From the NCBI GenBank assembly GCA_027886175.1, contig JAJNNQ010000011.1, forward strand, positions 5,394,001 through 5,458,000: 64,000 bases of DNA, given 5' to 3'. A model generated the notes under the pieces. The model was not told where the DNA came from. It made no database searches and was given only the letters and a program-made list of their open reading frames with translations. A program made the position numbers and the translations under genes. Each line of letters opens with the position of its first letter. Position 1 is the stretch's first letter. Of this stretch, positions 50,545-59,914 are shown in pieces. Source of the DNA: Phylloscopus collybita. Its lineage: Eukaryota > Chordata > Aves > Passeriformes > Phylloscopidae.

Positions 50545-51716
50545 AACTCCCCGAGTCGTTTTTCCCCGCGTTGGGAGGAACAAAGCCAACCCAAGTGAGG
50601 TGGGGCCCCCCAGCTGAAGCCCTCGCTGGCTGCTCCAGGCTGGACGGGCGGGCTGGGAGCGCTGGGAAGGGGCCCCGGCTCGGGACGGAGCCCCCGGGGC
50701 AGCCCCACGGCCCCCACGGCAGCTCCAAGGCTCCGCCAGCCGGGATGGAACGGGGCAGGGGGAGCAGGGCAAGGGACGGGGCTGCCGGCGCCGAGGGAAC
50801 ACCAGGGGACACCGGGGGCACTGCACAGGCATTTCATGCGAAAGATAAAATCATAACGGAGACAAAAGCAACAGCAACTGTGGCACCACAGCACAGCGCC
50901 ACACAAGGACATGTCCCGTTCCAGTGGGGTGACACTGGCCCCGTGCCAGGCACTCAGCAAAGCCGCTCAGGCACTGCCCTCCACAGCCGCCCAGGGAAGA
51001 GGAAATGTCACCAACGATTCAGGAGCTGACCTATGGATCGGGAGAGATCCCTCAGCAAAGAACACCATCACAGGCGAAAGAGGCTTGAAACTGGAGATAT
51101 GAATTGAGTTTATTCATAACAATCTCGGATCAGGATAACGAGAAGTAAAAGAATCCCCTCAAAAACACCTTCCTCCCAATCCTTCCAGCCCTAGCTCCTC
51201 TCCTGGCAGTTCAGGGAAACAGGGAGTGGGGGCCATGGTCAGTTCATCCCACGTGGCTTCTCCTGCTGCTCAGGGACAGGAGTCATTCTGCTGCTGCATT
51301 CTGGGGTCTCTCCCACAGAAGAGTTCTCCAGAAACTTCCCCACCCTGAGTCTATCCCAGGGGAAACAGCTCCCCTCAAAGTGCCACGGGCTCAGTCCTTC
51401 AAGGACAGGCTGCTCCAGTGGGTGCCCCTCTGTCTACAGGGTCACGGGCTCCTCTCAGGCATCCCCCTGCTCCAGCTTGGGCTCCTCCAGGCGCTGTGGG
51501 TGGATCTCTGCATCCTCACGGACATCCAGGGGCTGCAGGGGAATCTCTGCATCCCCACAGATCTCTGCACCCAGTGTCCCCATCTTTGCAGCTACCAGCA
51601 ATTGGATCTGCCAGACACGGAGGAGCTTTCAGAACCTTCTCTCAGAATCCACCCCGTAGCACGGCCACCACCAACACCAGGCTGTGCCAACCCAATAGAG
51701 CCCCCAAAATGGGCTC
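50545..51716. other. Intergenic, no gene recognised
   Basis: 51230-51370 resembles the 5' flank of ZNF2 (17990-18100), including 'ctgctgctcagggacagga', so a diverged ZNF2-type upstream fragment lies here. No exon is supported. Confidence 0.4.
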
Positions 51717-52675
51717 CTAGATAATCAAAAGCTCTGGTGCATTCCAAAATGGGGATGGAGATGTCTCGGGGCTCAGGTGTGCCCAAAAATGAGGCCCCAG
51801 CTGAGGACGTTCTCTGCTTGGCTGAGCGCTGCCTGAGGGCTGGGGCTGCAGCAAGGGGGGGACACCCTCCAGCGGGGATGTCCCACAGACACGGGACCCC
51901 CAGAAGCCCCTCGGAACCCCTGGGGCTGGGCTGGCCCTGCCTGGACGCCAGGAGCCACCAAAACTGTTCTGTCCCTGCCCTCTGCAGCTGCACAGGGAGA
52001 GGAAATACAAGGGAAGGCCCAGGAGCTGAGAGAAGGATCGGGAGAGATCCTTCCCCGAGCAGCAGCACAGGGACAAGAGACCCAGCCCGGTGTAGTGGTT
52101 TTGGATGTGCTCGTGTGCCTTCAGGTGGGAGTTCTGGCTGAAGCCCTCCCCACATTCCCCACATTTGCAGGGCTTTTCCCCGGTGTGGATCCAGCGCTGC
52201 TGGATCAGGCTGGAACTCTCCCTGAAGCTCTTCCCACATTCCCCAAGCTCACCGGCCTTTTCCACTCTGCGGATGCTCTGGTGCCAGGTAAGGCTGGAAT
52301 TCTCCCTGAAGCTCTTTCCACATCCCCCACACTTGCAGGGCCTCTCCTCAGTGTGGCTCTGGCGGTGACTGATGAGGCTGGAGCTCCGGCTGAAGCCCTT
52401 CCCACATCCCAAGCACTTGTGGGGCTTCTCCCCGCCCTGAGGCTTCTCCACCAGCTCTGAGCTCCGCCTGGATCTGCGGCTGCCTTCCCAGCACAGGAAG
52501 GGCTTTTCCTCCTCGCAGCTCCCCGGGCTGGGTTTACAGCCCCTCCTCCTGCACCTCCGGGGCTTTTCCTCCCCATGGCATCGTCCCTGTGCAGTGGGGC
52601 TGCTCCAAACAGCCTCTCCCACAAGGTTCTCTGGCAGGGCTTTGTTCTCCCCGGGCTCCATCTGCAGCTCAGCGC
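51717..52675 (-). pseudogene. ZNF6: decayed 4-finger C2H2 gene with long non-finger tail
   Basis: The exon starts at 52675 after CCCTCAG with AELQMEPGENKALPENLVGEAV, an ZNF2-type leader, then the GSCEEEKPFLC region. Finger 1 is intact. Finger 2 lacks its last His (WHQSIRRVEK). Finger 3 lacks its first Cys (GELGEC) and first His (LIQQRWIH). Finger 4 keeps its ligands. No stop follows, and the frame runs on ~130 residues (Ser/Pro/Gly-rich) to TAA at 51717. Loss of zinc ligands in two of four fingers suggests decay, though the frame is unbroken. The upstream MEEE exon was not found. Confidence 0.6.
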
Positions 52676-52679
52676 CTGA

Positions 52680-52860
52680 GGGAGGAGGGAAAAGGAGAGG
52701 AAGAGACAGCGAGAAGGGAAAGGACAGAAGGAGAGGAAGGAGAAGGAAGAAACAAGGGAGGAAACAGAAGAAGATGAAGGAACGAGGAAGGGCGAAGGAC
52801 AGAATGAGGAGAGGAAAGAGGGCGGAGGAGAGGATGGGATTTGCCTCCGTGCCCGAAGGA
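52680..52860. repeat. Polypurine tract (GGAAGA)n
   Basis: About 180 bases almost wholly A/G on the plus strand, just upstream of the ZNF6 exon. A tract of this kind can form triplex DNA. Confidence 0.75.
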
Positions 52861-52889
52861 AGGGAAAGGAGATCCCGGCACAGAGACTC

Positions 52890-53075
52890 TGCCAATGGCG
52901 GCTGGGGGCTGTGCTTCTCCCCGCGCTGCCCAATCAGCGCACGAGAAACAAGAGTGACGGCAGATCCAGCCATTCAGGAGAAGTGGCGGGCTCTGCTGCA
53001 CGGCACGGACTCGCCTCCATTTCGCTGACTCCGCCATTGCTCGGAAACCTCGGCTGAGGAGCGGCCCCGGCGCAG
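52890..53075. promoter_or_regulatory. Divergent promoter between ZNF6 and ZNF7
   Basis: Contains CCAAT boxes (near 52895 and 52930) and a plus-strand exon 1 ending CGGCGCAG|GTGGGAG at 53075, as in the other ZNF promoters. The upstream half differs from the 17.4-kb type. Confidence 0.5.
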
Positions 53076-54036
53076 GTGGGAGCCGCGCTGGGTTGTGCCG
53101 GGGCTCGGGGCTGGCTGCGGGCGGAGGGGGCGGCAGGGGGCTCTGGCTGTGGCTGGGTTGTGCCGTGTCCGCGCCGTGTTCCCCGTGCCCTGAGGGCGCT
53201 GCGGGAGCGGCTGCCCGCGGTCTCCTTCCCGCGGGGGCCTGGGCAGGAGCCGGGGCCGGAGCAGCGCTGGCTCGTCCCGGTTCCTGTGGGTACGGAGGCG
53301 GCTGCGCTGTTCCCGGGCCTGTGCGGGAAAATTGGCATCGCCAGAGGTTTCTGTGCCCGAAGAAGCCAGAGGAGTCCTGTAAAAGTGACTTTATTCATGA
53401 ACAAAGGGAGAGGCCATGCGGCATTTGCCATGCGGTCTCTCCAATTGTTGTAGTTCGCAGCCTCCTTTTTATCCTGATTTTCCCTTCTGCATCTCCCTCT
53501 CCCTTTGTCCACTGGCGAAGGTCCTTGGAAAGTTGAAACTTCCCGATCCGCCTGCTGCATGTCCTCGTTAATATGCACCCCCCTTTTGTATAACATCCGA
53601 TATTCCTGGCTCTGTTCAGGCTTTGTTCTTCGTCTCCATGTTCAGGAATTCAGCAGGATCTTGGCTGAGTAGGGGTCCGTGTCAATGAGTAACATTTTCT
53701 GGAACTGAGGGCTTCTTCTGTCCCTTCCTTATGTCCAAGTCCCTGGTCCTGTCTCTAAGCAGATTCCCAGCATCTGTTTGTAAAGGCACCTTCCTCTTCT
53801 TCCTTGCATGTCCCCGTTTGCGGGACATCCTTATCATTTAGAAGAGTTTTTGGCTGACTCTGTATATTTGAGGAGTTTTTGATCTGTGTTTTGATGTTTG
53901 GAGGACTTTTGGGCTGAATCTTGATGTTTTCGAGGTTCTTACAGACACAAGGTGCCCAATGATTTCCTGAGAGGAACTTGGCCAAGGAGGAACCCCCAGC
54001 CTAAGGCTCTCTCCTCTTGTTTTTTCCCCAAACCAG
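53076..54036 (+). other. Intron of ZNF7
   Basis: A short, deletion-bearing version of the ZNF1 intron (0.96 kb against about 3.6 kb). It matches the part nearest exon 1 and the part nearest the finger exon. Confidence 0.55.
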
Positions 54037-54972
54037 GATTTTTCATTCCCAAGGAGTGTCCGGATGGAGGAGGAGGAAAAGCCCCGGAGCTCCCGCAGGA
54101 GGAGGGGCTGCAAACCCAGCTCAGGGAGCTGCGAGGAGGAAAGACCCCCCCTGTGCCAGGAGGTTGGCCGGAGATCCAGCCAGAGCTCAGAGCTGGAGGA
54201 GAAGCCTGATGGAGGGGAGAAGCCCCACAAGTGCTTGGAATGTGGGAAGGGCTTCAGCCGGAAGGACCACCTGATCCGGCACCAGATGATCCACACTGGG
54301 GAACGGCCCTATGAGTGTGGGGAGTGTGGGATGAGCTTCAGCCAGAGCTCCAACCTGGTGCAACACCAGAGGATCCACACCGGGGAAAAGCCCTATGAGT
54401 GTAGGCAATGTGGGAAGAGCTTCAACCAGAAGGGCAACCTGCTTAAGCACCAAGTGATCCACACTGGGGAAAAGCCCTACAAGTGTGGGGAATGTGGGAT
54501 GAGCTTCAGCCAGAAGCGATATCTTAGGAAACACCAGAGGATCCACACTGGGGTAAAGCCCTACAAGTGTGGGGAATGTGGGAAGAGCTTCAGAAGAAGC
54601 TGGGCCCTGATCCAGCACGAGGTGATCCACACTGGGGAAGGGCCCTACACCTGCTTGGAATGTGGGAAGGGCTTTGGATGGAGCTCCAGCCTGAGAAACC
54701 ACCAGCGCATCCACACTGGGGAGAGGCCCTACGAGTGTCCCGAGTGTGGGAAGAGGTTTCAGTCCAGCTCCCATCTCCTCGTCCATCAGCGGATTCACAC
54801 GGAGGAGAGGCCCTTCCGCTGCCCTGACTGCGCTAAGGGTTTCAAAAACAACTCCACCCTCACTCTCCACCGGCGCATCCACACCGGGGAGAGGCCCTAC
54901 GAGTGTCCTGAGTGTGGGAAGAGCTTCTCAAACAGGTCTAATTTGACCAGACACCAGCGAAACCAGCACTAA
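54037..54972 (+). CDS. ZNF7: C2H2 zinc-finger protein, 9 fingers
   Basis: The exon begins after CCCAAACCAG; ATG at 54064 gives 302 aa: leader [21 protein letters not shown], then nine intact C2H2 fingers ending HQRNQH-TAA (HX4H in the last). Together with exon 1 at 53075 this is the most compact complete ZNF gene in the window. It shares its leader with ZNF1, ZNF4 and ZNF5 but has its own middle fingers (KDH, SSN, KGN and KRY at the recognition helices). No effector domain is visible in this exon. Confidence 0.86.
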   Translation, partial: DFSFPRSVRMEEEEKPRSSRRRRGCKPSSGSCEEERPPLCQEVGRRSSQSSELEEKPDGGEKPHKCLECGKGFSRKDHLIRHQMIHTGERPYECGECGMSFSQSSNLVQHQRIHTGEKPYECRQCGKSFNQKGNLLKHQVIHTGEKPYKCGECGMSFSQKRYLRKHQRIHTGVKPYKCGECGKSFRRSWALIQHEVIHTGEGPYTCLECGKGFGWSSSLRNHQRIHTGERPYECPECGKRFQSSSHLLVHQRIHTEERPFRCPDCAKGFKNNSTLTLHRRIHTGERPYECPECGKSFSNRSNLTRHQRNQH

Positions 54973-55274
54973 GGGAAGCCCTGGGAGTGCCCTGAGAGCG
55001 GGAAGAGCTTCGTGTGCTGCTCCAGCTCCATCCCCCATGGGAGGGTCAGCGTTGGATGATCCCCAGTGATCCCTTTTGGGCAGAGCCCTGGTGATCCTTG
55101 TTCCTGGTGATCCCTGTTGGGAAGACACCTGGGTGGGGGTGCTCCACATCTTCCTGTCTCTTCGTGGGCACCTGGATGAAAGCAGGGGCAGGAACATCCA
55201 TCACGACACAGACAAACACTGGGAATTCCTTGGGGAGAGTGGATTTGTTGACTTTCAACTGGAGATAATCTTTT

Positions 55275-55375
55275 GTGTTCAGTCCTCTCTTCTGGTGGCC
55301 TCAAGGAATTCTGAATGGTCTTGGAGGTCTTTTCCAACCTCAGGGATTCCACAGTTTTGATTTCCTCTTTTCCAA
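55275..55375 (+). mobile_element. CR1 LINE 3'-end remnant
   Basis: 'ggtcttggaggtcttttccaacctcagggattcca' type sequence. It is the counterpart of 45170-45300 and lies 3' of a ZNF gene in both places. Confidence 0.5.
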
Positions 55376-55384
55376 GTGTGTCCT

Positions 55385-56052
55385 AGTGTGATGTTACGAT
55401 GTTTATATCCCCAACTGTCTGATGGGTTTATGCTGGATAGTACACTCTACCTTTATTATTGGATCTGAGAGTAAAAAGCCGGGGAGAAGTGCACAGTTTG
55501 TTTTCGGAAACCTTCCGCCTCCAGACTGACCTTGAGAATGGGAATCAAAATCACACAGACATGAGACAGAGAGGGTTATTTTTCCATCTGTTTTTTTTTT
55601 TCTTTTTATTTAGTTAGTGAATCTGGCTGAGGCGGAGAAGCTTTGGTTTTCTTTTTCCTCTTTTTTTTTTTTTTTCTCCTTTTTTTCCCCTTCTTTTGGA
55701 ACTGTTCAAACCTCCCCAGGCTGAGGGCCCAGGGGAGCACCAGGGGGAGCTTGCACCTGAGACCCACCAAGATCCACCCCGCACAGCAACTTTTCCCAGC
55801 ACCAGAGAGACTGAGAACAGAGCAACCACCTACAGGAGGGACTTCTTTTCTAATTTGTCATCTCTCCAGAGCGGCACAAAGTTCTTGTCTTCTGGTATTG
55901 TTCAATTTATTGTGCTGGGGAGTGCTTTGCCAGTTTAATTAAACAGGTTTCTTTCCACTTTTCTCTGAGGAGGTCTCTCTCCTGAACTGGTTGGGGGAGG
56001 GGAGGGAAGGCCCTTTAGGAGGTTTCCTCCCAAATTTGCCCTAAACCACTAC
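55385..56052 (+). mobile_element. Solo ERVK-type LTR
   Basis: Ends with 'ggtttcctcccaaatttgc' and 'taaaccactaca', the same end as the LTR at 1-215, and has the T-rich region and 'ttcctctgagaag'-like box before it. The start near 55385 is less certain. No internal retroviral sequence follows. Confidence 0.6.
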
Positions 56053-56054
56053 AC

Positions 56055-56378
56055 ATCTCTTGCTCATCTCATGGTCTTTATGACCCCATGGCCATGGTTA
56101 AGTCATGGTCACCTCATGGTCACCTTATCACCTAGATCACCTCACGGTCATGGTCATGAAATGCTCATGGTCATCAAATGGTCATGATCATCTTGTGGTC
56201 AGCTCATGGCCACAGTCATGTCACAGTCACAGTCGTAGTTGTGTCATGGTCATTTCCTGAGCACCATCTCATGTTCATGGTCTTCTCCTGATCATGCTCA
56301 TGGTCCTCTCATGGTCATGATCATATCAGGGGCATGGTCACAGTCACGGTCATCACATGGTCATGATCATCTCATGGT
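56055..56378. repeat. TCATGGTCA-type simple repeat
   Basis: About 320 bases of degenerate TCATGGTCA(T/C) units with ATCTCATGG variants. Confidence 0.85.
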
Positions 56379-56570
56379 GTCTAGGTTTGAACGACAGGTG
56401 TCTGCTGAGGAAGGAGGAGCTTCCCTTGGAACAGAGAATTCAAACCCCACTTCCTGTGAATTATTATAATTTTGAAAATTCAGGGGCTCTCAGGCACAGC
56501 TATGGGGACAGGAATCCCAGTTCTTTCCTGGTGTGTATAACCAGGCAAACAAACCCCACCACCCACAGCA
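56379..56570 (+). mobile_element. LTR fragment
   Basis: Starts TGTCTAGGTTTGAACGACAGG and contains 'ttattataattttga' followed by 'ggggctctcaggca', a recurrent songbird LTR pattern as I recall it. Single copy in the window, 3' end lost. Confidence 0.4.
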
Positions 56571-56651
56571 TTGATAACAAACAGAACCAGGAGCCCAGGA
56601 ACAGCTTCCCTGAGCACGGCACTTTCCCCTGGGGTGCAGTTCCGGGCACAG

Positions 56652-56727
56652 CCGGCAGGGGCGCTGGTGGCTCCCGGTGGGCAGGGCAGGTGCGATGATC
56701 CCCCCGCGGCTGCAGGGGGCGCTGTGG
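56652..56727 (+). promoter_or_regulatory. Two CTCF-like motifs in a CpG-rich stretch
   Basis: CCGGCAGGGGCGCTGG (56652-56667) and GCTGCAGGGGGCGCTGTGG (56709-56727) both resemble the CTCF core (CAGGGGGCGCT) in the same orientation. An ATG at 56695 opens a frame starting MIPPRLQGALWRGLGERAVM, which looks like a mitochondrial presequence, but no spliced continuation is recognised. Confidence 0.4.
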
Positions 56728-56774
56728 CGCGGGCTCGGGGAGCGCGCGGTGATGGCGGCTTTGTCCGGGACGGG

Positions 56775-57032
56775 AAGGGATGGAAGGGATGGATCAGAAA
56801 CTCCGGAGCTGTGGCTGGAGGGATGGAAGGGATGGATCAGAAACTCCGGAGCTGTGGCTGGAGGGATGGAAGGGATGGATCAGAAACTCCGGAGCTGTGG
56901 CTGGAGGGATGGAAGGGATGGATCAGGAACTCCGGAGCTGTGGCTGAAGGGATGGAAGGGATGGATCAGAAACTCTGGAGCTGTGGCTGGAGGGATGGAA
57001 AGGATGGATCAGGAACTCCGGAGCTGCGGCTG
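56775..57032. repeat. 43-bp minisatellite, six units
   Basis: Six units of GAGGGATGGAAGGGATGGAT... GAGCTGTGGCTG, 43 bp each, with a few point changes. Because 43 is not a multiple of three, one frame cycles through three peptide versions, yet stays open. Confidence 0.9.
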
Positions 57033-57059
57033 AGGGCGTGGGAGGTCTCAGCAGGCAAA

Positions 57060-58180
57060 CAGGGTCAGTGACCTATAGGTGAGACAGGACCGGTCACTGG
57101 GGACCCGAAACCAATGGAGACGCAGAGGACACACCAAGGGGCCAGGGCCTTAGGGAGGAAGGAACCAGGGCAAACCATTGTGTACAGAGCACCATTGGGG
57201 AGTTCTCTTAATCAGGCTGGGAAGGTGACTGTGATCTGTCCTGCCAAGGGCAGACCCTAAGTATCATCAAGGGGTGTTGCTGCACTGGCACGACACGGGG
57301 CCCGACTCGAGGAGACGGCACAGCGGCCACACTGCAGCTCGCTCGGTCCATTGCTCACAAAACACCAATGTGGTGGAACAGCAAATGGCATTTATTGAAA
57401 CTTACACTGAGTTTTTATAACTTTTGCTAATAAGGTCCCACCTGTCTGCTTGGGTCATCCCTCAGATGTGATTGGCTGACCCAGCAGACTTACCAATAAA
57501 AAAGCATAAACTTATCATCTACCCGTACACCTGAAATCTTCCGAGCGCCTGTCCCTAGCTGCTACAACGGACAGTGCTGGGGACATTCCAGCACTGACTT
57601 TCACTCCAAAGCTTTCCATTTCCTACAAGAAAAATTCTGATTTTTTCCTTCTGCTTGGAATGGGATGGATTCTCTTGGCTGATGGATTTGGCACAAAGCA
57701 TCTCCTCACACGGAAACGCTTCCAGGCAACCTGAAACTCTTGTGCCCACTGACAACCCCTTTTGTCCCACTGGGTCATGGGAAGCACAGTGCAAAAAGCA
57801 GCACCTTTCTCTCCTCTGCGAGGAGCTGGCTTCACAGCCCCACCTCCTGACACCCTGCAGGTGGGGTCCCAGAGGGGAGGTTGTAGCTTGGTGGGGGTCA
57901 TTCTGTTAGCCCAGGGAACAAACAACATGGCCAGAGGAAAATGACCTCAGGTTGTTTGCACCACAGGAGCTTCTGATGGGATCTCAAGGAAATATTCCTG
58001 CAACACATAGATATCAAGCTTGGGAACAGGCTGCCTGGGGAAAAGGCTGAGTCACCACCCCCAGAAAGGTTGAAAAGTCATGGGCATGTGGCGTTTGGGG
58101 ACCTGGCTGATTGGGGCAGTAGGCAGTGTTAAGTTTGCACTTGGGCTGTGTGATCTTCAGGGACTTTTTCCACCTCGCTG
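57060..58180. other. Intergenic; possible minus-strand LTR near 57300-57560
   Basis: 57380-57420 'catttattgaaacttacac' with 'ttttataac' resembles an LTR poly(A)/TATA region read on the minus strand. No gene recognised. Confidence 0.3.
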
Positions 58181-58184
58181 ACTC

Positions 58185-59105
58185 CCCAGGTGGGCAAGAA
58201 GGCCAAAGGCTCCTGGCCTGGATCAGGAATGGTGTGGCCAGCAGGAGCAGGGAGGTCATTCTGCCCCTGTACTGGGCACTGGTGAGGCCACACCTCGAGT
58301 GCAGTGTCCAGCTCTGGCCCCTCAGCTCAGGGTGGACATTGAGTGCAGTGTCCAGCTCTGGCCCCTCAGTCCAGGATGGACATTGAGTGCAGTGTCCAGC
58401 TCTGGCCCCTCAGTTCAGGATGGACATTGAGTGCAGTGTCCAGCTCTGGGTGTCCCAGGATGGACATTGAGTGCAGTGTCCAGCTCTGGCCCCTCAGTCC
58501 AGGATGGACATTGAGTGCAGTGTCCAGCTCTGGCCCCTCAGCTCAGGATGGACATTGAGTGCAGTGTCCAGCTCTGGGTGTCCCAGGATGGACATTCAGT
58601 GCAGTGTCCAGCTCTGGCCCCTCAGTTCAGACGCTCGAGCGCATCCAGAGGAGGCAGCGAGGCTGCTGAGGGGCTTGGAGCACAAACCCTGTCAGGAACG
58701 GCTGAGGGAGCTGGGGTTGCTCAGCCTGGAGAAAAGGAGACTCAGGGGTGACCTTATCACTCTCTACAACTCCCTGAGAGGTGGCTGTGGGCAGGTGGGG
58801 TTGGTCTCTCTCTCCAGGCAGCACTGACAGGAGGAGAGGACACAGCCTCAAGCAGCACCAAGGGAAATACAGGCTGGATATTAGGGAAAAAAATTCAAGG
58901 AAAGAATAATAAAATCCTGGAATGGTCTGTCCGGGGAGGTGGTGGAGTCACCATCCCTGGATGAGTTTGAAAAAAGACTGGAGGTGGCACTCGGTTCTGT
59001 GGTTGAGCTGTTAGGGCTGGGTTGGACTCGATGGTCTTGGGGGTTTTTCTTCCACCCTGGTGATTCTGTGATTCTGGGATTCTGGGATTCTGGGATTCTG
59101 GGATC
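58185..59105 (+). mobile_element. CR1 LINE 3' end (RT end, 3' UTR and tail)
   Basis: Typical CR1 text: 'aggtcattctgcccctgta', 'ctcagcctggagaaaagga', 'ggttggactcgatggtctt', ending in ATTCTGGG repeats (59066-59105). It is 5'-truncated, as CR1s usually are. It contains an internal tandem array (58297-58630) absent from ordinary CR1s. Confidence 0.88.
58297..58630 (+). repeat. 44/40-bp tandem array inside the CR1
   Basis: Eight tandem copies of a unit beginning GAGTGCAGTGTCCAGCTCTG. Lengths follow the order 44, 44, 44, 40, 44, 44, 40, then a last copy running into normal CR1. The 40-bp form has GGTGTCC in place of CCCCTCAGNNC. Confidence 0.88.
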
Positions 59106-59384
59106 TCTCCCGGTCCCGGTCCCCAGCCAGGAACCCTCGGTTCCATTTTCTGTGCCCGCTGCGGCTGCGGGGGCAGGGACAGAGCGGCTTTGGTGGGTGC
59201 CAGCGTCACCCCCGGCCACGGGCAGCGCCGAGACCCCGCGCAGCTGCGGACACATTTCTGGGCCCCCCTGAGCTCCCACCTGCCCCGCACCCCGAGGTTC
59301 CCCCGGGGGCCCAAAAAACCCAACCCCGGGGCCGCAGCGGCCCGGAACCCGCTCAGCCAATCAGAACGCGGGCGGGGCGCGCCG

Positions 59385-59429
59385 CAGCCAATGAGAGCGC
59401 GAGTCGGTGGCGCGTCATCGGTTGCCAGG
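59385..59429 (-). promoter_or_regulatory. Class II X1-X2-Y module upstream of MHC copy 3, pointing leftward
   Basis: On the minus strand: X1 CCTGGCAACCGATGA, X2 TGACGCG, Y CTCATTGGCTG, with the 37-bp X1-to-ATTGG spacing of class II promoters. A second CCAAT box lies at 59355-59361. It points away from MHC copy 3, toward the CR1 at 58.2-59.1 kb, where no exon is recognised apart from GC-rich sequence at 59130-59340. Confidence 0.6.
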
Positions 59430-59449
59430 CAGAGCCGGGCGGGAGGCGC

Positions 59450-59905
59450 TGGAGCAGGGGGGGAGAAGGGGGGAAAGGGGGAAAAGGGGGGAGCCCGGGA
59501 TGGGAGCGGGGGAGGAGGAGGGGACCCCCCGAAGGAAGAGCGGGAGGGGCTGAGGGTCGGGGGAAGGCGAGGGAGCGGTGGGAGAGGGTGGGGAAGTGGG
59601 GAAAAGGGGAGGGTGGGACCCCCAAACTGAGCGGGAGGGGGCTGGGGATGGAGGGATTGAGTTCCAAAGGGTGGGAAAGGGAGAAAAGGGGGGAACGGGA
59701 CCCCGAGAGTGATTTGGGGAGCGGCTGGAGGTGGGAGGGGAGGGGATGGGAAAGGGGAAATGGGGGGAAGGGTGGGGAAGAGGAAGCGGCAGCGCGGGCG
59801 GGAGGGACCCGTGGCGGCCGTGGGGCACAGGGGGTGCGGAGCGGGGATCCGGGGGGGCCCGGAGCTCTGGGGGTGCTGGGGGGGCAGCCCCTGACCTGTG
59901 TCCGG
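59450..59905. repeat. G/A-rich low-complexity sequence upstream of MHC copy 3 exon 2
   Basis: Runs of GGGGAAAGG-type sequence fill intron 1 or the 5' flank. No hydrophobic signal-peptide exon is present in any frame. Confidence 0.6.
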
Positions 59906-59914
59906 CACACCCAG

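Noticed and set aside
58297..58630. CRISPR-like or satellite array
   Set aside because: Regular repeats, but they are contiguous, lack unique spacers, and lie inside a CR1 in a bird genome.
59460..59910. MHC exon 1 (signal peptide) upstream of copy 3
   Set aside because: All ATG frames here are Gly/Lys/Trp-rich repeat readings without a hydrophobic core, and none ends at a suitable phase-1 donor.
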